Assembly (NCBI GenBank): GCA_016125075.1
Contig: WGMO01000026.1
Location: 62,001-126,000, forward strand
From: Terrimonas sp.
GTDB lineage: Bacteria > Bacteroidota > Bacteroidia > Chitinophagales > Chitinophagaceae
Direction of reading: 5' to 3'
DNA length: 64,000 nucleotides
Below the pieces are notes generated by a model. That model was not told where the DNA came from and did not search any database. It was given only the letters and a program-made list of their open reading frames with translations. Below are positions 34,697-43,857 of this stretch, piece by piece (position 1 is the stretch's first letter; every line of letters begins with the position of its first letter). Position numbers and translations under genes: made by a program.

Positions 34697-35650
34697 TTAT
34701 TGGCCAAGGTATAAGTTAAAAAATCGTTCAATCTCTTCGCCGGAGGGTTGTTGCCAGGGCCTTATGATCCGGAAACCGGCAAAGGGGGCATCGGTCAGCC
34801 ACCATGAGCTTTTAGGGATCTGCGGATCACGGCGGTTCCATTTTGGAAGGGAGGGTTTCCGGCTTGCGCATCGGAGATCGGTGGCAACATCCGTATATCC
34901 CCCGCCTTTCAGCAAACGCGGATTCCTCGATGTCGGTTCCAGTAATGGGTCTGAAGTCATATCCTTCATCTGTTCATAATATTTTTCATCGTACTGGTCC
35001 AATACCCATTCGGCCACATTTCCCAGCATATCATAAAAACCCCAGGCATTGGGTAATAACTGACCGGTTTTGTGATAGGCTTCCTGGCTGTTGTCCCTGA
35101 ACCAGGCATATTTATCCAATGCATGGACATCGCCGCCAAAATAATAGGCATCCCGGGTACCTGCCCTGCAGGCATATTCCCATTCTGCTTCCGTGGGTAA
35201 GCGATAAAAGATACCGGTTTTCCTGTACAACCAACGGCAATACATGAGGGCAGTTTTTTGCTGCATGCTGTTGACAGGGTAACCCCCGCTTTTACCCATA
35301 CCCCAACTCAGATCAACATATTGCGCACTGGGTCGGGTAATGGCATCCGTTTGCGAATTCTGGCTGACCGTGACATCGTTGTAAAAAACGTCGAATTCGT
35401 CATGTGTAACTTCATAAGCCCCCATCCAGAACGGTGAAATCGAAAATTTTCTTTGCGGGCCTTCATCGTTGTTGCGGCCTTTTTCATCATCAGGGCTTCC
35501 CATGGTAAACAGGCCTCCCTTTACGGCGATCATTTTATATTGTAAACCGGATCCCGGTATGGAAAGGGTATAGTCGATAAAACTGCTGTCTGGCTGACCG
35601 TATAATAGAATATTCAATAACAGGAATAGAATTGACAGCAGTGGTTTCAT
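34697..35650 (-). CDS. SUMF1/formylglycine-generating-enzyme-like exported protein
   Basis: A 317-aa protein with a signal peptide and a C-type-lectin-like SUMF1/EgtB/PvdO fold: MIAVKGGLFTMGSPDDEKGR, FWMGAYEVTHDEFDVF, YPVNSMQQKTALMYCRWL, RLPTEAEWEYACRAGT, WGFYDMLGNVAEWVLD, LLKGGGYTD and APFAGFRI. True FGE enzymes need an active Cys pair in the final third; here that segment reads LRCASRKPSLPKWNRRD, so sulfatase activation is unproven. Many Bacteroidota relatives are structural, for example in gliding. It precedes the Gfo/Idh/MocA gene by 10 bp and is divergent from the TIM-barrel isomerase gene, forming one carbohydrate-type module. Confidence 0.8.
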   Translation of the reverse strand: MKPLLSILFLLLNILLYGQPDSSFIDYTLSIPGSGLQYKMIAVKGGLFTMGSPDDEKGRNNDEGPQRKFSISPFWMGAYEVTHDEFDVFYNDVTVSQNSQTDAITRPSAQYVDLSWGMGKSGGYPVNSMQQKTALMYCRWLYRKTGIFYRLPTEAEWEYACRAGTRDAYYFGGDVHALDKYAWFRDNSQEAYHKTGQLLPNAWGFYDMLGNVAEWVLDQYDEKYYEQMKDMTSDPLLEPTSRNPRLLKGGGYTDVATDLRCASRKPSLPKWNRRDPQIPKSSWWLTDAPFAGFRIIRPWQQPSGEEIERFFNLYLGQ

Positions 35651-35739
35651 GACGACAAGTTAAAAAATATAATCCTTTATTGAACAATTCGTATCGATTA
35701 GCGGGGAGAAACCGTACATTTATTTTAGAAAAAAAACAT

Positions 35740-36663
35740 ATGGAAAGAAGAAAATTTATCCGTAACGGTTTCCTGACCGGGGCTTCCGTTATGACGGGCG
35801 CGGTTTCATTTTCCCGCAATAATTCAGGAGCGGCTCCTGCTGCATCCAATCCCTTTCACCTCAACTACGCCATCCATGACGGCATGTTCAAGCAACAAGC
35901 AGGGGATGATTTTCTGGACCAGATCCGCTGGGCATATGACCAGGGCTTTCGCAGTATTGAAGACAACGGAATGATGAGCCGGCCTGCAGCACAACAAAAA
36001 AAAATTGGTGATCTGCTGGCTGCATTAGGAATGCAGATGGGTGTATTTGTCATCACTTCGGACAGCTGGCATTGGAAAACTTCTTTGACCACCGGGAAAG
36101 AAGAATGGGTGGATAAAATGATAAGGGACTGCCAACAGGCGGTTGAAGTGGCGAAACGCTGTAATGCAAAATGGATGACGGTTGTACCGGGGAATTATGA
36201 AAGAAGCCTGCCCGCTGAAATCCAGACAGCGAATGTGATCACGGCCCTGCGCAAAGGGGCTGCTATTCTGGAACCGCATGGGCTGGTGATGGTGCTGGAA
36301 GCTTTGAGCGACAATGCTGATCTTTTTTTACGGCATACCGACCAGGCATATATGATCTGCAAAGCTGTAAACAGCCCTGCCTGTAAATTTTTATTTGATA
36401 TGTATCATATGCAGCGCAACGAAGGGAATATCATCGCCAATATTGATAAAGTGTGGGAGGAAACGGGCTATTTCCAGATTGGCGATAATCCCGGCCGTAA
36501 AGAACCCGGAACCGGTGAAATGAATTACCGGAATATCTTTAAACATATTTATGAGAAAGGGTATAAGGGGATCCTGGGTATGGAACATGGAATTTCACAA
36601 CCCGGTAAGGATGGTGAAATGGCATTGATCAATGCTTACCGCCAGGCCGATTCGTTTTTATAA
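35740..36663 (+). CDS. hydroxypyruvate isomerase-like TIM barrel protein (Tat-type signal)
   Basis: A 307-aa AP-endonuclease-2/xylose-isomerase-like TIM barrel. I start at ATG 35740 (MERRKFIRNGF), which gives a twin-arginine signal; the frame upstream is in the divergent promoter region. Family features are GMFKQQAGDDFLDQIRWAYDQGF, metal-ligand Glu in MVLEALSDN, FLFDMYHMQRNEGN (Asp and His ligands), FQIGDNPGRKEPGTGEMNY and the final Glu in GILGMEHG. Hydroxypyruvate isomerase or another sugar isomerase/epimerase is possible. It is divergent from the SUMF1-like gene and convergent with the glycosidase, ending 5 bp from its stop. Confidence 0.83.
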   Translation: MERRKFIRNGFLTGASVMTGAVSFSRNNSGAAPAASNPFHLNYAIHDGMFKQQAGDDFLDQIRWAYDQGFRSIEDNGMMSRPAAQQKKIGDLLAALGMQMGVFVITSDSWHWKTSLTTGKEEWVDKMIRDCQQAVEVAKRCNAKWMTVVPGNYERSLPAEIQTANVITALRKGAAILEPHGLVMVLEALSDNADLFLRHTDQAYMICKAVNSPACKFLFDMYHMQRNEGNIIANIDKVWEETGYFQIGDNPGRKEPGTGEMNYRNIFKHIYEKGYKGILGMEHGISQPGKDGEMALINAYRQADSFL

Positions 36664-36668
36664 GATGC

Positions 36669-39323
36669 CTAAAGCCTGATCAGCCTGAGATAATCAATCA
36701 TGGCCGTGTTGGTTTCCAGGTTCATATTGTTATTCCATTCTTCAAAAACGAGCCTGAGTCTGTTGTTCCCTTTATGGAGATGAATCCGGTAACTATTTGA
36801 ATAGCCCCAGTCCGACCATTCATCTTTTCCCCGTTGCGGAAAAACAACCGTCCCGGTATATTCCTCATTGGTATATAAACTGCGCAAGGCACATTTATTA
36901 TCCGTATTCCAGGGGCCGCTGCCATTGGCATACCGGAAATCAATCCAATAATCACCGCTTTCTTCAACCGGTATGTTCATTTCGATTGAACGGTTCTTCT
37001 GCACAGTGATTTCACTGAAACCTTTTCCAGAAAAACTCACAAAAGGATGTTTAGCCATACCGGCAAAATTTTCCATTTCAATGATCTGCAGGGCTTCGGG
37101 GGGATAAAACAGGACAGGTTCACTGCTGAAAGAGGGGAAACCGTTCCTGTCAACGGCACTCACTTTGTAGGAGGCGACGGATAGGTCGGTTATCGTATAA
37201 TCAACATTTTTTGTGGTCGTGAAGGAATCCCCGTTTTTATAAATAAGATATTCCTGGGCACCTGCTACCGGTTCCCAAGCCAGTTGCTGACCTTTTAGTT
37301 TAACCTGGGGGTCGGGTAGTGTGAAAGCGTTTTGAACAATGTTGACCGGCGATGAGGAAAAGGGCTGATTGTCCATTTCAATTTCGATGGTATGGCTTCC
37401 TTCCAGGTCAATCGGGATAAAGGCCTTATCGGATTTTTCACCATCTAACTTCACAGAAGCGATTGTATTACCGGTGCCGGTTACCGTTATAGTGAGTTGG
37501 GCATGCCTGTAATGAAAATTGCTCAATGTTTTTTTCCCGGTGTAGTTTTGAGGAATGGCAGGTGCGAAATGAATACCATCTGTTTCGAAATGCATACCCA
37601 TGAACACACGATGCACCATGGCAAGATTGCCGGCCATACTCCATAACATGCGGTCGGAGTTGATTTCTGTTCCAAAGTAATCGCCTGTTTCAGCCACCAT
37701 ATTTTCATAGTTGGTTAGAAATAAAGCCCCGGCCCTGTATATAGCGGCCAATCCGTGGTTCAGCGCTTTCTCATTCCCGGCTTTAGCGGCTGCCAGGTTC
37801 CAGTACGATTGAACAAATGGCCAGATCGCATTATTGTGATAGGGAGGAATGCCGGGAATCTGTGGAAATACGCAGGTTGCTCCAAAGGCTGTCAGCGGCA
37901 TCTTTTCAAGGATGCTGCCAGCCCTTTTTGCATCCGCGATATCAAATAAAACAGTTAGGGCTTCCCCCAGGGTTTCTGATTTGGGAGAGAGGGTTATTCC
38001 ATTACGCCCATACAAGAACTGGCCATAATAGCCTTTTTCTGCTATCCAGAGATGTTCATTGATACCTTTCTTTATCGCTGCAGCCATGGAAGCAGAGGCG
38101 TCGACCGGTAATCCCAACTCCTTCGCCATTGCTGCTGCTATGATATGCGCCTGGTAATGGATGGCGTTGGTCCCTAAGTTTTCTGAAACATAAATATCCA
38201 TATTCGACATCCATTTCGGATAGGTCTGTTCGCGCCAGTCGAGAAAGGAGGATTCTCCTTTATACAAATGGGTGGCGGGGTCATCAAGGACTTTTTCATC
38301 GTCTCTGAGGGTATTGCTGATGATTTCATATGCCTTCCGTAACCAATCCTTATCACCGGTTACCTTATAAATTTCCCACGCTGCCAGGGCCCAAACGGTC
38401 CTGTCGGAAGATACCGGCCAGGCACCGCCGGAACCGGTGTCCTGTATGATACGACCGTTCTTAACTTTTTTCAGGAGACTGATCATCGCTACCCCGGGTT
38501 CATGATAGGCAAATGCCAGGTAGATACTGTAACTGATATCCCTTGTCCAAACGCCACCCCATTTTGCACCGGTGCGGAAAGTGCTGTCGGATTCAATATT
38601 TTTCCGGGCTTCTTCGAGCGACAGGTTATATAAAGCATCAACAAGGGGCTGATCGGAATGATAAGCAGGTTTATTTGACAGATCCAGGCTGGGTTTCCAT
38701 TCCTTATCCTTGTAGTCGTCGGGGTTATAGGGATTTAATTTTACAGTGATGGTAAAGATTGAATCAGCATCGGGATCTTCCAGTTTCAGTCCCTTTTCAT
38801 CCAGGTTCACAAAATCCCAGGACAAAGGTTCGGCACCTCCTGCGATATAAATTCCTTTAAAGTCCACCTTTGCGATTTTCGTGCCGTCAAAACTTTGATA
38901 ATACCCCTTTTCAGCAAATTGTTTCAGCACTTCAGACATGTCAACCCTTAACGTATAATTATAGTTTACCGGGAGATAGGTACCCGGGCTAACCGCAGGA
39001 GTTCTGGGCCCTTCTCCAAACTTCATGACGGGGCTTTGATGCTCATCGCCAATTATTAGCCAATGATCCGTACCGGCAGGCATTTCATTATCTTTTTCAT
39101 TGATGCTGAATTTGAATTTGATCAGCCGGGAGAAGGTCGCGCTTCTGGTACTTTTATAATTGGAAATGATATGGGTTGGGGAGAGGATCCTTGCCACATT
39201 GTCTCCCTGCACTACTTTATCGGGGTAGATGGTGAACGCTTCGGAAGAATAAAGGGCTTTTTCTTTTGCCGGCTGGCAGGAGGCCAGCAAGGCAATACCT
39301 GCCAGGATGGAAAACTTTTTCAT
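36669..39323 (-). CDS. (alpha/alpha)6-barrel glycoside hydrolase lipoprotein (MGH1/GH63-like)
   Basis: An 884-aa lipoprotein (lipobox Cys16, LLASCQPAK). An N-terminal beta domain (about 25-210) precedes an (alpha/alpha)6 catalytic barrel (about 225-600) with WGGVWTRDISYSIYLA, SGGAWPVSSDRTVWALA, SFLDWREQTYPKWM and YYGQFLYGRNG, then IPPYHNNAIWPFVQSYW; this pattern resembles MGH1/GH63 and trehalase-like glucosidases. The acidic residues in TRDIS and DWREQ are candidate catalytic groups. C-terminal beta domains include a fibronectin-like segment and a carbohydrate-binding-like module (WIDFRYANGSGPWNTDNKC). The substrate is an alpha-linked glycan by family, not otherwise known. It separates the two paa blocks. 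Confidence 0.78.
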   Translation of the reverse strand: MKKFSILAGIALLASCQPAKEKALYSSEAFTIYPDKVVQGDNVARILSPTHIISNYKSTRSATFSRLIKFKFSINEKDNEMPAGTDHWLIIGDEHQSPVMKFGEGPRTPAVSPGTYLPVNYNYTLRVDMSEVLKQFAEKGYYQSFDGTKIAKVDFKGIYIAGGAEPLSWDFVNLDEKGLKLEDPDADSIFTITVKLNPYNPDDYKDKEWKPSLDLSNKPAYHSDQPLVDALYNLSLEEARKNIESDSTFRTGAKWGGVWTRDISYSIYLAFAYHEPGVAMISLLKKVKNGRIIQDTGSGGAWPVSSDRTVWALAAWEIYKVTGDKDWLRKAYEIISNTLRDDEKVLDDPATHLYKGESSFLDWREQTYPKWMSNMDIYVSENLGTNAIHYQAHIIAAAMAKELGLPVDASASMAAAIKKGINEHLWIAEKGYYGQFLYGRNGITLSPKSETLGEALTVLFDIADAKRAGSILEKMPLTAFGATCVFPQIPGIPPYHNNAIWPFVQSYWNLAAAKAGNEKALNHGLAAIYRAGALFLTNYENMVAETGDYFGTEINSDRMLWSMAGNLAMVHRVFMGMHFETDGIHFAPAIPQNYTGKKTLSNFHYRHAQLTITVTGTGNTIASVKLDGEKSDKAFIPIDLEGSHTIEIEMDNQPFSSSPVNIVQNAFTLPDPQVKLKGQQLAWEPVAGAQEYLIYKNGDSFTTTKNVDYTITDLSVASYKVSAVDRNGFPSFSSEPVLFYPPEALQIIEMENFAGMAKHPFVSFSGKGFSEITVQKNRSIEMNIPVEESGDYWIDFRYANGSGPWNTDNKCALRSLYTNEEYTGTVVFPQRGKDEWSDWGYSNSYRIHLHKGNNRLRLVFEEWNNNMNLETNTAMIDYLRLIRL

Positions 39324-39393
39324 GACACAAAATTAAGTTTTGCCAGGTATCAAAATTGAGGAAATGAGCAGGCCGCCAGTAAGGTAATCGAGG

Positions 39394-39897
39394 TCAATGA
39401 CATTTAAAATAATCAAAAGGCTCTTTACAGTCCTCGCATTGATAAAGGGCTTTGCAGGCGGTGGAGCCGAATTCGCTGATACGGCGGGTATGATAGGAGT
39501 CGCAATGCGGGCATTGTACCGATTCGTTGGGGGCAAACAGCTTGTTGTTACAAACCTGTTGCCGCGGGTTGGGGGGAGCGATCCCGTATGCTTTCAGTTT
39601 TCTTTTTCCTTCCTCCGTCATCCAGTCAGTGGTCCATGCAGGCGATAATACCGTGGTGACTTTAACTTTCCTGAACCCCAGGGTAGATAACATGACACGG
39701 ATACTGGTACTGATCACATCCATGGCCGGGCAACCTGTATAAGTAGGGGTGATGATGACTTCCAACTCATCTTCCTTGTATTGAATGTCTTTAACGATAC
39801 CCAGGTCAATGATACTCAATGCAGGCACCTCAGGATCCTTGATATTATCCAGGTAGGCATAGATCATTTTTTTGTCAATATCGTGTACGACGGTCAT
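39394..39897 (-). CDS. paaD: phenylacetate-CoA oxygenase maturation protein PaaD
   Basis: A 167-aa protein, called PaaD or PaaJ in different nomenclatures. An N-terminal MIP18/DUF59 domain has the conserved IKDPEVPALSIIDLGIV and PTYTGCPAMDVI with its Cys; the C-terminus is a zinc-ribbon with CPHCDSYHTRRISEFGSTACK-type spacing (broken here: CPHC, TACK, CEDC). It is required for activity of the PaaABCE epoxidase, probably in metal or Fe-S assembly. It lies 12 bp downstream of paaC, at the end of the first paa block, 70 bp from the glycosidase gene. Confidence 0.92.
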   Translation of the reverse strand: MTVVHDIDKKMIYAYLDNIKDPEVPALSIIDLGIVKDIQYKEDELEVIITPTYTGCPAMDVISTSIRVMLSTLGFRKVKVTTVLSPAWTTDWMTEEGKRKLKAYGIAPPNPRQQVCNNKLFAPNESVQCPHCDSYHTRRISEFGSTACKALYQCEDCKEPFDYFKCH

Positions 39898-39909
39898 AAT
39901 ATGTTTCCA

Positions 39910-40662
39910 TTACCACTGTGCATTCGGGTAAGCCCTTTGCAGGTATTGCAATTCGGCCAGTATATAACCCATCTGCTCGGTATGTTTGCCCATTTTACCC
40001 CCGGTGAGCATAAAAATATTTTCAGGAACGGGGAGCCCGGCTTCGCTAAAGACTTCCCCGGTTTTGTGCTGCCATTCATCTTTTATCGTAGCCAACGACA
40101 CAGCAGTCCCATCCTGCACACAGGCAGTTTCGTAGGCGGCGGGTTCAAATAATTCGCCGGTATATCGCCAAAGGGTATCAATGGCCTTTAACATCCGTTC
40201 ATGACTTTCCCGGGTTCCGTCTCCCAGCCGGATCACCCATTCGCTGCTCCAGCGCAAATGATAAGTGACCTCTTTCAATGATTTTTCTGCAATGGCTGCC
40301 AACTGCCGGTCCTTATGGGTCTGTAAAGCGGTATACAGCAGTTGCTGGAAATTGCTGATGAGAAACTGGCGTAAAAGGGTTTGACCCCAATCGCCATTGT
40401 GTTGTTCAACCAGTAAGCAATTCCTGAACTCCCTTTCTGTGCGCAGGTAGGCGAGCGTGTCTTCTGTTGCACCTTCCCCCAAAAGTGATGCGGCATACTG
40501 GTAGAAATTCCGGGCCTGGCCGATCAGGTCCAGTGAAATATTCGTCATCGCAATATCCTGTTCCAGCACGGGCCCATGTCCGCACCATTCAGCATTGCGC
40601 TGACCCAGTATCAGTGCATTGTCTGCCAGGTGTAAAATATAATTGATCAGTTCCTGTTTCAT
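39910..40662 (-). CDS. paaC: phenylacetyl-CoA epoxidase structural subunit PaaC
   Basis: A 250-aa four-helix-bundle protein. LGQRNAEWCGHGPVLEQDIAMTNISLDLIGQAR (positions about 19-51), LLRQFLISNFQQLLY and EVTYHLRWSSEWVIRLGDGT are diagnostic. PaaC pairs with the catalytic PaaA subunit but lacks full diiron ligation itself. The complex makes the ring-1,2-epoxide of phenylacetyl-CoA. It is 24 bp after paaB and 12 bp before paaD on the minus strand, in one operon. Confidence 0.93.
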   Translation of the reverse strand: MKQELINYILHLADNALILGQRNAEWCGHGPVLEQDIAMTNISLDLIGQARNFYQYAASLLGEGATEDTLAYLRTEREFRNCLLVEQHNGDWGQTLLRQFLISNFQQLLYTALQTHKDRQLAAIAEKSLKEVTYHLRWSSEWVIRLGDGTRESHERMLKAIDTLWRYTGELFEPAAYETACVQDGTAVSLATIKDEWQHKTGEVFSEAGLPVPENIFMLTGGKMGKHTEQMGYILAELQYLQRAYPNAQW

Positions 40663-40686
40663 ATGAGTTCCCGGTTCTGCCCGGTA

Positions 40687-41049
40687 TTACATCTTATTGA
40701 CTTCATCGGGTAGCTGGTAGAATGTCGGGTGACGATAAACCTTATCATTGGCGGGTTCGTATAAGCTCCCCGCCTCGTCGGGGTTGGAGGCGTGCACATA
40801 TTTTGATTCCACCACCCAGATACTGACGCCTTCCATTCTTCTGGTATAAACGTCCCTTGCGTTTTCTATGGCCATGGCGGCATCGGCAGCATGCAGGCTG
40901 CCAACATGTTTATGATCTAAGCCCTGTTTGCTGCGGATAAAGACCTCCCAAAGCGGCCAGTCGCTTTTCCCTTCTTTTGTCACATACTGGCCACCCGATT
41001 GTTCTTCGGGAATATCGCCATAATAGAATTTCTTTAAAAAATTATTCAT
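40687..41049 (-). CDS. paaB: phenylacetyl-CoA epoxidase subunit PaaB
   Basis: A 120-aa small subunit. WPLWEVFIRSKQGLDHKHVGSLHA (about 32-55) and DVYTRRMEGVSIWVVES are typical PaaB. The N-terminus has about 25 extra residues before the usual start (NNFLKKFYYGDIPEEQSGG); the ATG at 41049 is the only good start, so the extension seems real. PaaB bridges PaaA-PaaC heterodimers in the epoxidase. It lies 17 bp after paaA. Confidence 0.93.
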   Translation of the reverse strand: MNNFLKKFYYGDIPEEQSGGQYVTKEGKSDWPLWEVFIRSKQGLDHKHVGSLHAADAAMAIENARDVYTRRMEGVSIWVVESKYVHASNPDEAGSLYEPANDKVYRHPTFYQLPDEVNKM

Positions 41050-41066
41050 GTGCCTTTTTTAGCATG

Positions 41067-42008
41067 TTAAGCCGCTTTATTACCGGATTGCTTTTTCCTG
41101 GCATAGGCGGATGCTGCCTCCCTGACCCATTCACCATCTTCCCAGGCCTGTACCCTGGCTGCCAGTCTTTGTTTATTGCAGGGCCCGTTTCCTTTCACTA
41201 CGTTCCAGAACTCTTCCCAGTTGATGGCACCGAAATCATAATGATTTCTTGCTTCATTCCATCGCAGTGCAGGATCGGGCAGATGCATGCCCAGTATTTT
41301 TACCTGTTCGGCACACATATCGATAAAATTTTGCCGTAGCTCATCATTGGTTTTTCTTTTGATCTTCCAGCGCATGCTTTGTTCGCTATGGGTCGATTCA
41401 CTGTCTGAAGGGCCAAACATCATCAATGCCGGCCACCACCACCTGTTGATGGCATCCTGGCACATTTCTTTTTGTTCCGGCGTACCCCTGGACAATACCA
41501 GCAGGGATTCAAAACCCTGTCGCTGGTGAAAACTTTCTTCTTTACAGATCCGGACCATGGCCCTTGCATAAGGACCGTAAGAGGTCCTGGTCAGCATCAC
41601 CTGGTTCATAATGGCAGCGCCGTCGACCAGCCATCCTATGGCACCAATATCTGCCCAGGTAAGTGTGGGATAGTTAAAAATCGAGGAATATTTGGCCTTT
41701 CCGCTGTGCAGATCATTGATCGTTTCTTCCCTGCTGACACCCAGTGTTTCAGTGGCAGCATAGAGGTATAGCCCATGACCGGCTTCATCCTGCACTTTTG
41801 CCAGCAGGATGGCTTTTCTTTTTAAAGAAGGTGCCCTGGTTATCCAGTTCCCTTCGGGTAACATGCCTACAACCTCGCTATGAGCGTGCTGGCTGATCTG
41901 CCGGATCAGTGTTTTACGATAGGCATCCGGCATCCAGTCCCTGGGCTCAATTTTGACTTCGGCGTCAATTTTCTGCTGAAATAACTGCTCTAAATCTTTT
42001 ACAGGCAT
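41067..42008 (-). CDS. paaA: phenylacetyl-CoA epoxidase catalytic subunit PaaA
   Basis: A 313-aa diiron oxygenase subunit. PaaA landmarks are [25 protein letters not shown] (about 22-46), [16 protein letters not shown] with metal ligands Glu and His, [16 protein letters not shown] with the second ExxH-type pair, and [16 protein letters not shown]. It uses O2 and electrons from PaaE to form the epoxide on phenylacetyl-CoA. The length fits the family (about 310 aa). It follows paaE by 62 bp and leads paaB, paaC and paaD. Confidence 0.95.
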   Translation of the reverse strand: MPVKDLEQLFQQKIDAEVKIEPRDWMPDAYRKTLIRQISQHAHSEVVGMLPEGNWITRAPSLKRKAILLAKVQDEAGHGLYLYAATETLGVSREETINDLHSGKAKYSSIFNYPTLTWADIGAIGWLVDGAAIMNQVMLTRTSYGPYARAMVRICKEESFHQRQGFESLLVLSRGTPEQKEMCQDAINRWWWPALMMFGPSDSESTHSEQSMRWKIKRKTNDELRQNFIDMCAEQVKILGMHLPDPALRWNEARNHYDFGAINWEEFWNVVKGNGPCNKQRLAARVQAWEDGEWVREAASAYARKKQSGNKAA

Positions 42009-42070
42009 AATAATGCTATAATGAATTACAAATCTAACAAAAACTTACGGGTGTTAGTTGCTGATTATTG

Positions 42071-43150
42071 TCATTTTATATCAAAATCAATCACAACTTT
42101 TTCTGAGTCGGGATGACTCTGGCAGGTTAAGATAAAGCCATTTTCAAGTTCTTCTTCTTCCAGGCCCCAGTGGACATCCATGGTGACCTTGCCTTCCAGC
42201 AATTTAGCCTTACAGGTACAACACATTCCGCCTTTGCAGGCATAAGGGAGATCGGCCCCTTTTTTTAGAGCAGCATCGAGAATAGGGGTTTCGCTGTTGA
42301 GTGGAAGGCCAAATTCAAAACTTCTGCCGTCCAGCTGGATGGTAATCCTGGTTTCCGCCCCTTCCGGTCGGTCGGCCGATGCATTTCGGGTAATGGATTT
42401 TACAGGTCCCTGGGTAGAAAACAATTCAAAATGGATCTTTTTTTTGTCTATACCGTTCTTTTCAAGAAAATCTTTTGTGGTAAAAATCAAGGCTTCCGGC
42501 CCACAGATAAAAAAAGCATCGATACCACTAAAATCAATGATCCTGTTGAGCGCCTGTAATTTTTCCGGGTTGATCCTGCCGAAATTCAGGGGCGATGTTG
42601 TTCTTTCTCGGCTCAGGACATGGATCAGCGTAAAACGTTCCAGGTATTTGTTTTTAATGGCTTCCAACTCTTCAAAAAACATGACAGAAGACCGGGTCTT
42701 GTTGCCATATACCAGGGTAAACTGGCTGTTCAGTTCTGTTCGCAATGTTGTTTTGATGATGGATAAAATTGGGGTGATACCACTCCCGGCCGCAACAGCC
42801 AGGTAGTTTTTCTTTTGGGAAGGTTCCAGTTTAGTATAGAATTTTCCAACCGGTTCCATGACTTCCAGGGTATCGCCATTTTTTAATTGTTCGTTGGCAT
42901 AGCAGGAGAAAAGACCACCTTCCACTTTTTTTACGGCCACTTTCCATTCCGGGTCCAGGGGTGAGCTGCAAAGGGAATATGTCCTTCTCACTTCCTCATT
43001 GTCCAGGAAGGTCCTTACGGTCAGGTTCTGACCCTGTTTATAGGAGAATTTTTTTTTTAAATCATCGGGAACCTCAAAAAGAATTGAGACGGCATCGGGC
43101 GTTTCTTTATGGATGGCTTTAACAGTAAGCTTGTGAAAGTGAATCGACAT
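42071..43150 (-). CDS. paaE: phenylacetyl-CoA epoxidase reductase PaaE
   Basis: A 359-aa FAD/[2Fe-2S] reductase that passes electrons from NADPH to PaaA. An N-terminal flavodoxin-reductase part has RTYSLCSSP (FAD binding), AAGSGITPILSII (NAD(P)) and FICGPEALI; a C-terminal plant-type ferredoxin domain has Cys305, Cys310, Cys313 and Cys343. I start at ATG 43150 (MSIHFHKL); a TTG four codons upstream overlaps the TetR stop. It is the first catalytic gene after the TetR regulator and probably translated from the same message. Confidence 0.93.
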   Translation of the reverse strand: MSIHFHKLTVKAIHKETPDAVSILFEVPDDLKKKFSYKQGQNLTVRTFLDNEEVRRTYSLCSSPLDPEWKVAVKKVEGGLFSCYANEQLKNGDTLEVMEPVGKFYTKLEPSQKKNYLAVAAGSGITPILSIIKTTLRTELNSQFTLVYGNKTRSSVMFFEELEAIKNKYLERFTLIHVLSRERTTSPLNFGRINPEKLQALNRIIDFSGIDAFFICGPEALIFTTKDFLEKNGIDKKKIHFELFSTQGPVKSITRNASADRPEGAETRITIQLDGRSFEFGLPLNSETPILDAALKKGADLPYACKGGMCCTCKAKLLEGKVTMDVHWGLEEEELENGFILTCQSHPDSEKVVIDFDIK

Positions 43151-43158
43151 TTTTCTAA

Positions 43159-43746
43159 TCAATGTTTTCTCAACCCATCTATCAATATGGTCACCATGTT
43201 GTTTTCCAGTTCCTGTGCAGTTATTTTGGCCTGGGAACGATGCCAGGACTCGATACCGCTTACGGCATGCAGTAATATAATGACGGCTGTAGGGGCATCT
43301 ATTTTTTTGATTTCATTTTTAGCAATTCCTGCTTCAATGATAGAGGCGAAAATTTTCCGGTATTGCCTGCGCTGGTTACGGAAATTCGACAGGAAGGGTT
43401 CATCGAGATGCTTCCATTCACGGTCACTTACATACACTTCTTCATAGTTTTCGATCATCTCCTGGATGTGAAAACGCATCAGTCTTTCCAGTTTGGCGAT
43501 CGAGGTTTTATCACTGGCTTCCACTTCTTCCAGATGGAGCATGAAACGGTTAGCCACATCAAAACAAATAGCTTCCAGTATTTCGTTTTTGGATTTGATA
43601 TGATTATAAAGACTGGCCGCTTCGATGCCTACTCTCTCGGCAAGGTCGCGCATAGAGGTGGCCGCAAATCCTTTTTCCCGGAACATCTGGGCAGCTTTCG
43701 TCAATATGACTTCCTTTTTGGAAGACCGGCGTTTGGTCGTTGGCAT
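43159..43746 (-). CDS. TetR family regulator of the paa operon
   Basis: A 195-aa TetR-type repressor. The N-terminal helix-turn-helix (about 14-60) reads FREKGFAATSMRDLAERVGIEAASLYNHIKSKNEIL, shown here with key residues from about 22 to 57; the remainder is an all-helical ligand domain. It sits 8 bp upstream of paaE on the same strand, and a perfect 10-bp inverted repeat lies just before its start. In other bacteria PaaR-type TetR regulators sense phenylacetyl-CoA; the same ligand is likely but inferred. It may represent itself together with the operon. Confidence 0.85.
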   Translation of the reverse strand: MPTTKRRSSKKEVILTKAAQMFREKGFAATSMRDLAERVGIEAASLYNHIKSKNEILEAICFDVANRFMLHLEEVEASDKTSIAKLERLMRFHIQEMIENYEEVYVSDREWKHLDEPFLSNFRNQRRQYRKIFASIIEAGIAKNEIKKIDAPTAVIILLHAVSGIESWHRSQAKITAQELENNMVTILIDGLRKH

Positions 43747-43757
43747 ATTTCAAAGAT

Positions 43758-43792
43758 AACGCATGTTTATTAAACAAAATATAACATGCGTT
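43758..43792. promoter_or_regulatory. inverted-repeat operator for the TetR regulator
   Basis: AACGCATGTT (43758-43767) and AACATGCGTT (43783-43792) are exact reverse complements 15 bases apart, 12 bp upstream of the TetR start. On the minus strand the spacer contains TATTTTG, a near -7 element, so binding would block the TetR-paa promoter. The distal half also lies where the upstream element of the divergent PfkB promoter would be. Confidence 0.7.
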
Positions 43793-43814
43793 TCCGGGCT
43801 TATCTTTTTTAACT

Positions 43815-43822
43815 TAGGTTTG
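43815..43822 (+). promoter_or_regulatory. -7 element of the PfkB-family kinase gene
   Basis: TAGGTTTG is an exact TAnnTTTG match 36 bases before the ATG. The expected upstream element would fall around 43790-43796, overlapping the edge of the TetR inverted repeat. Confidence 0.55.
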
Positions 43823-43857
43823 CACCGGTTAAAAATTCAAAACAAAAACAACCCTAT

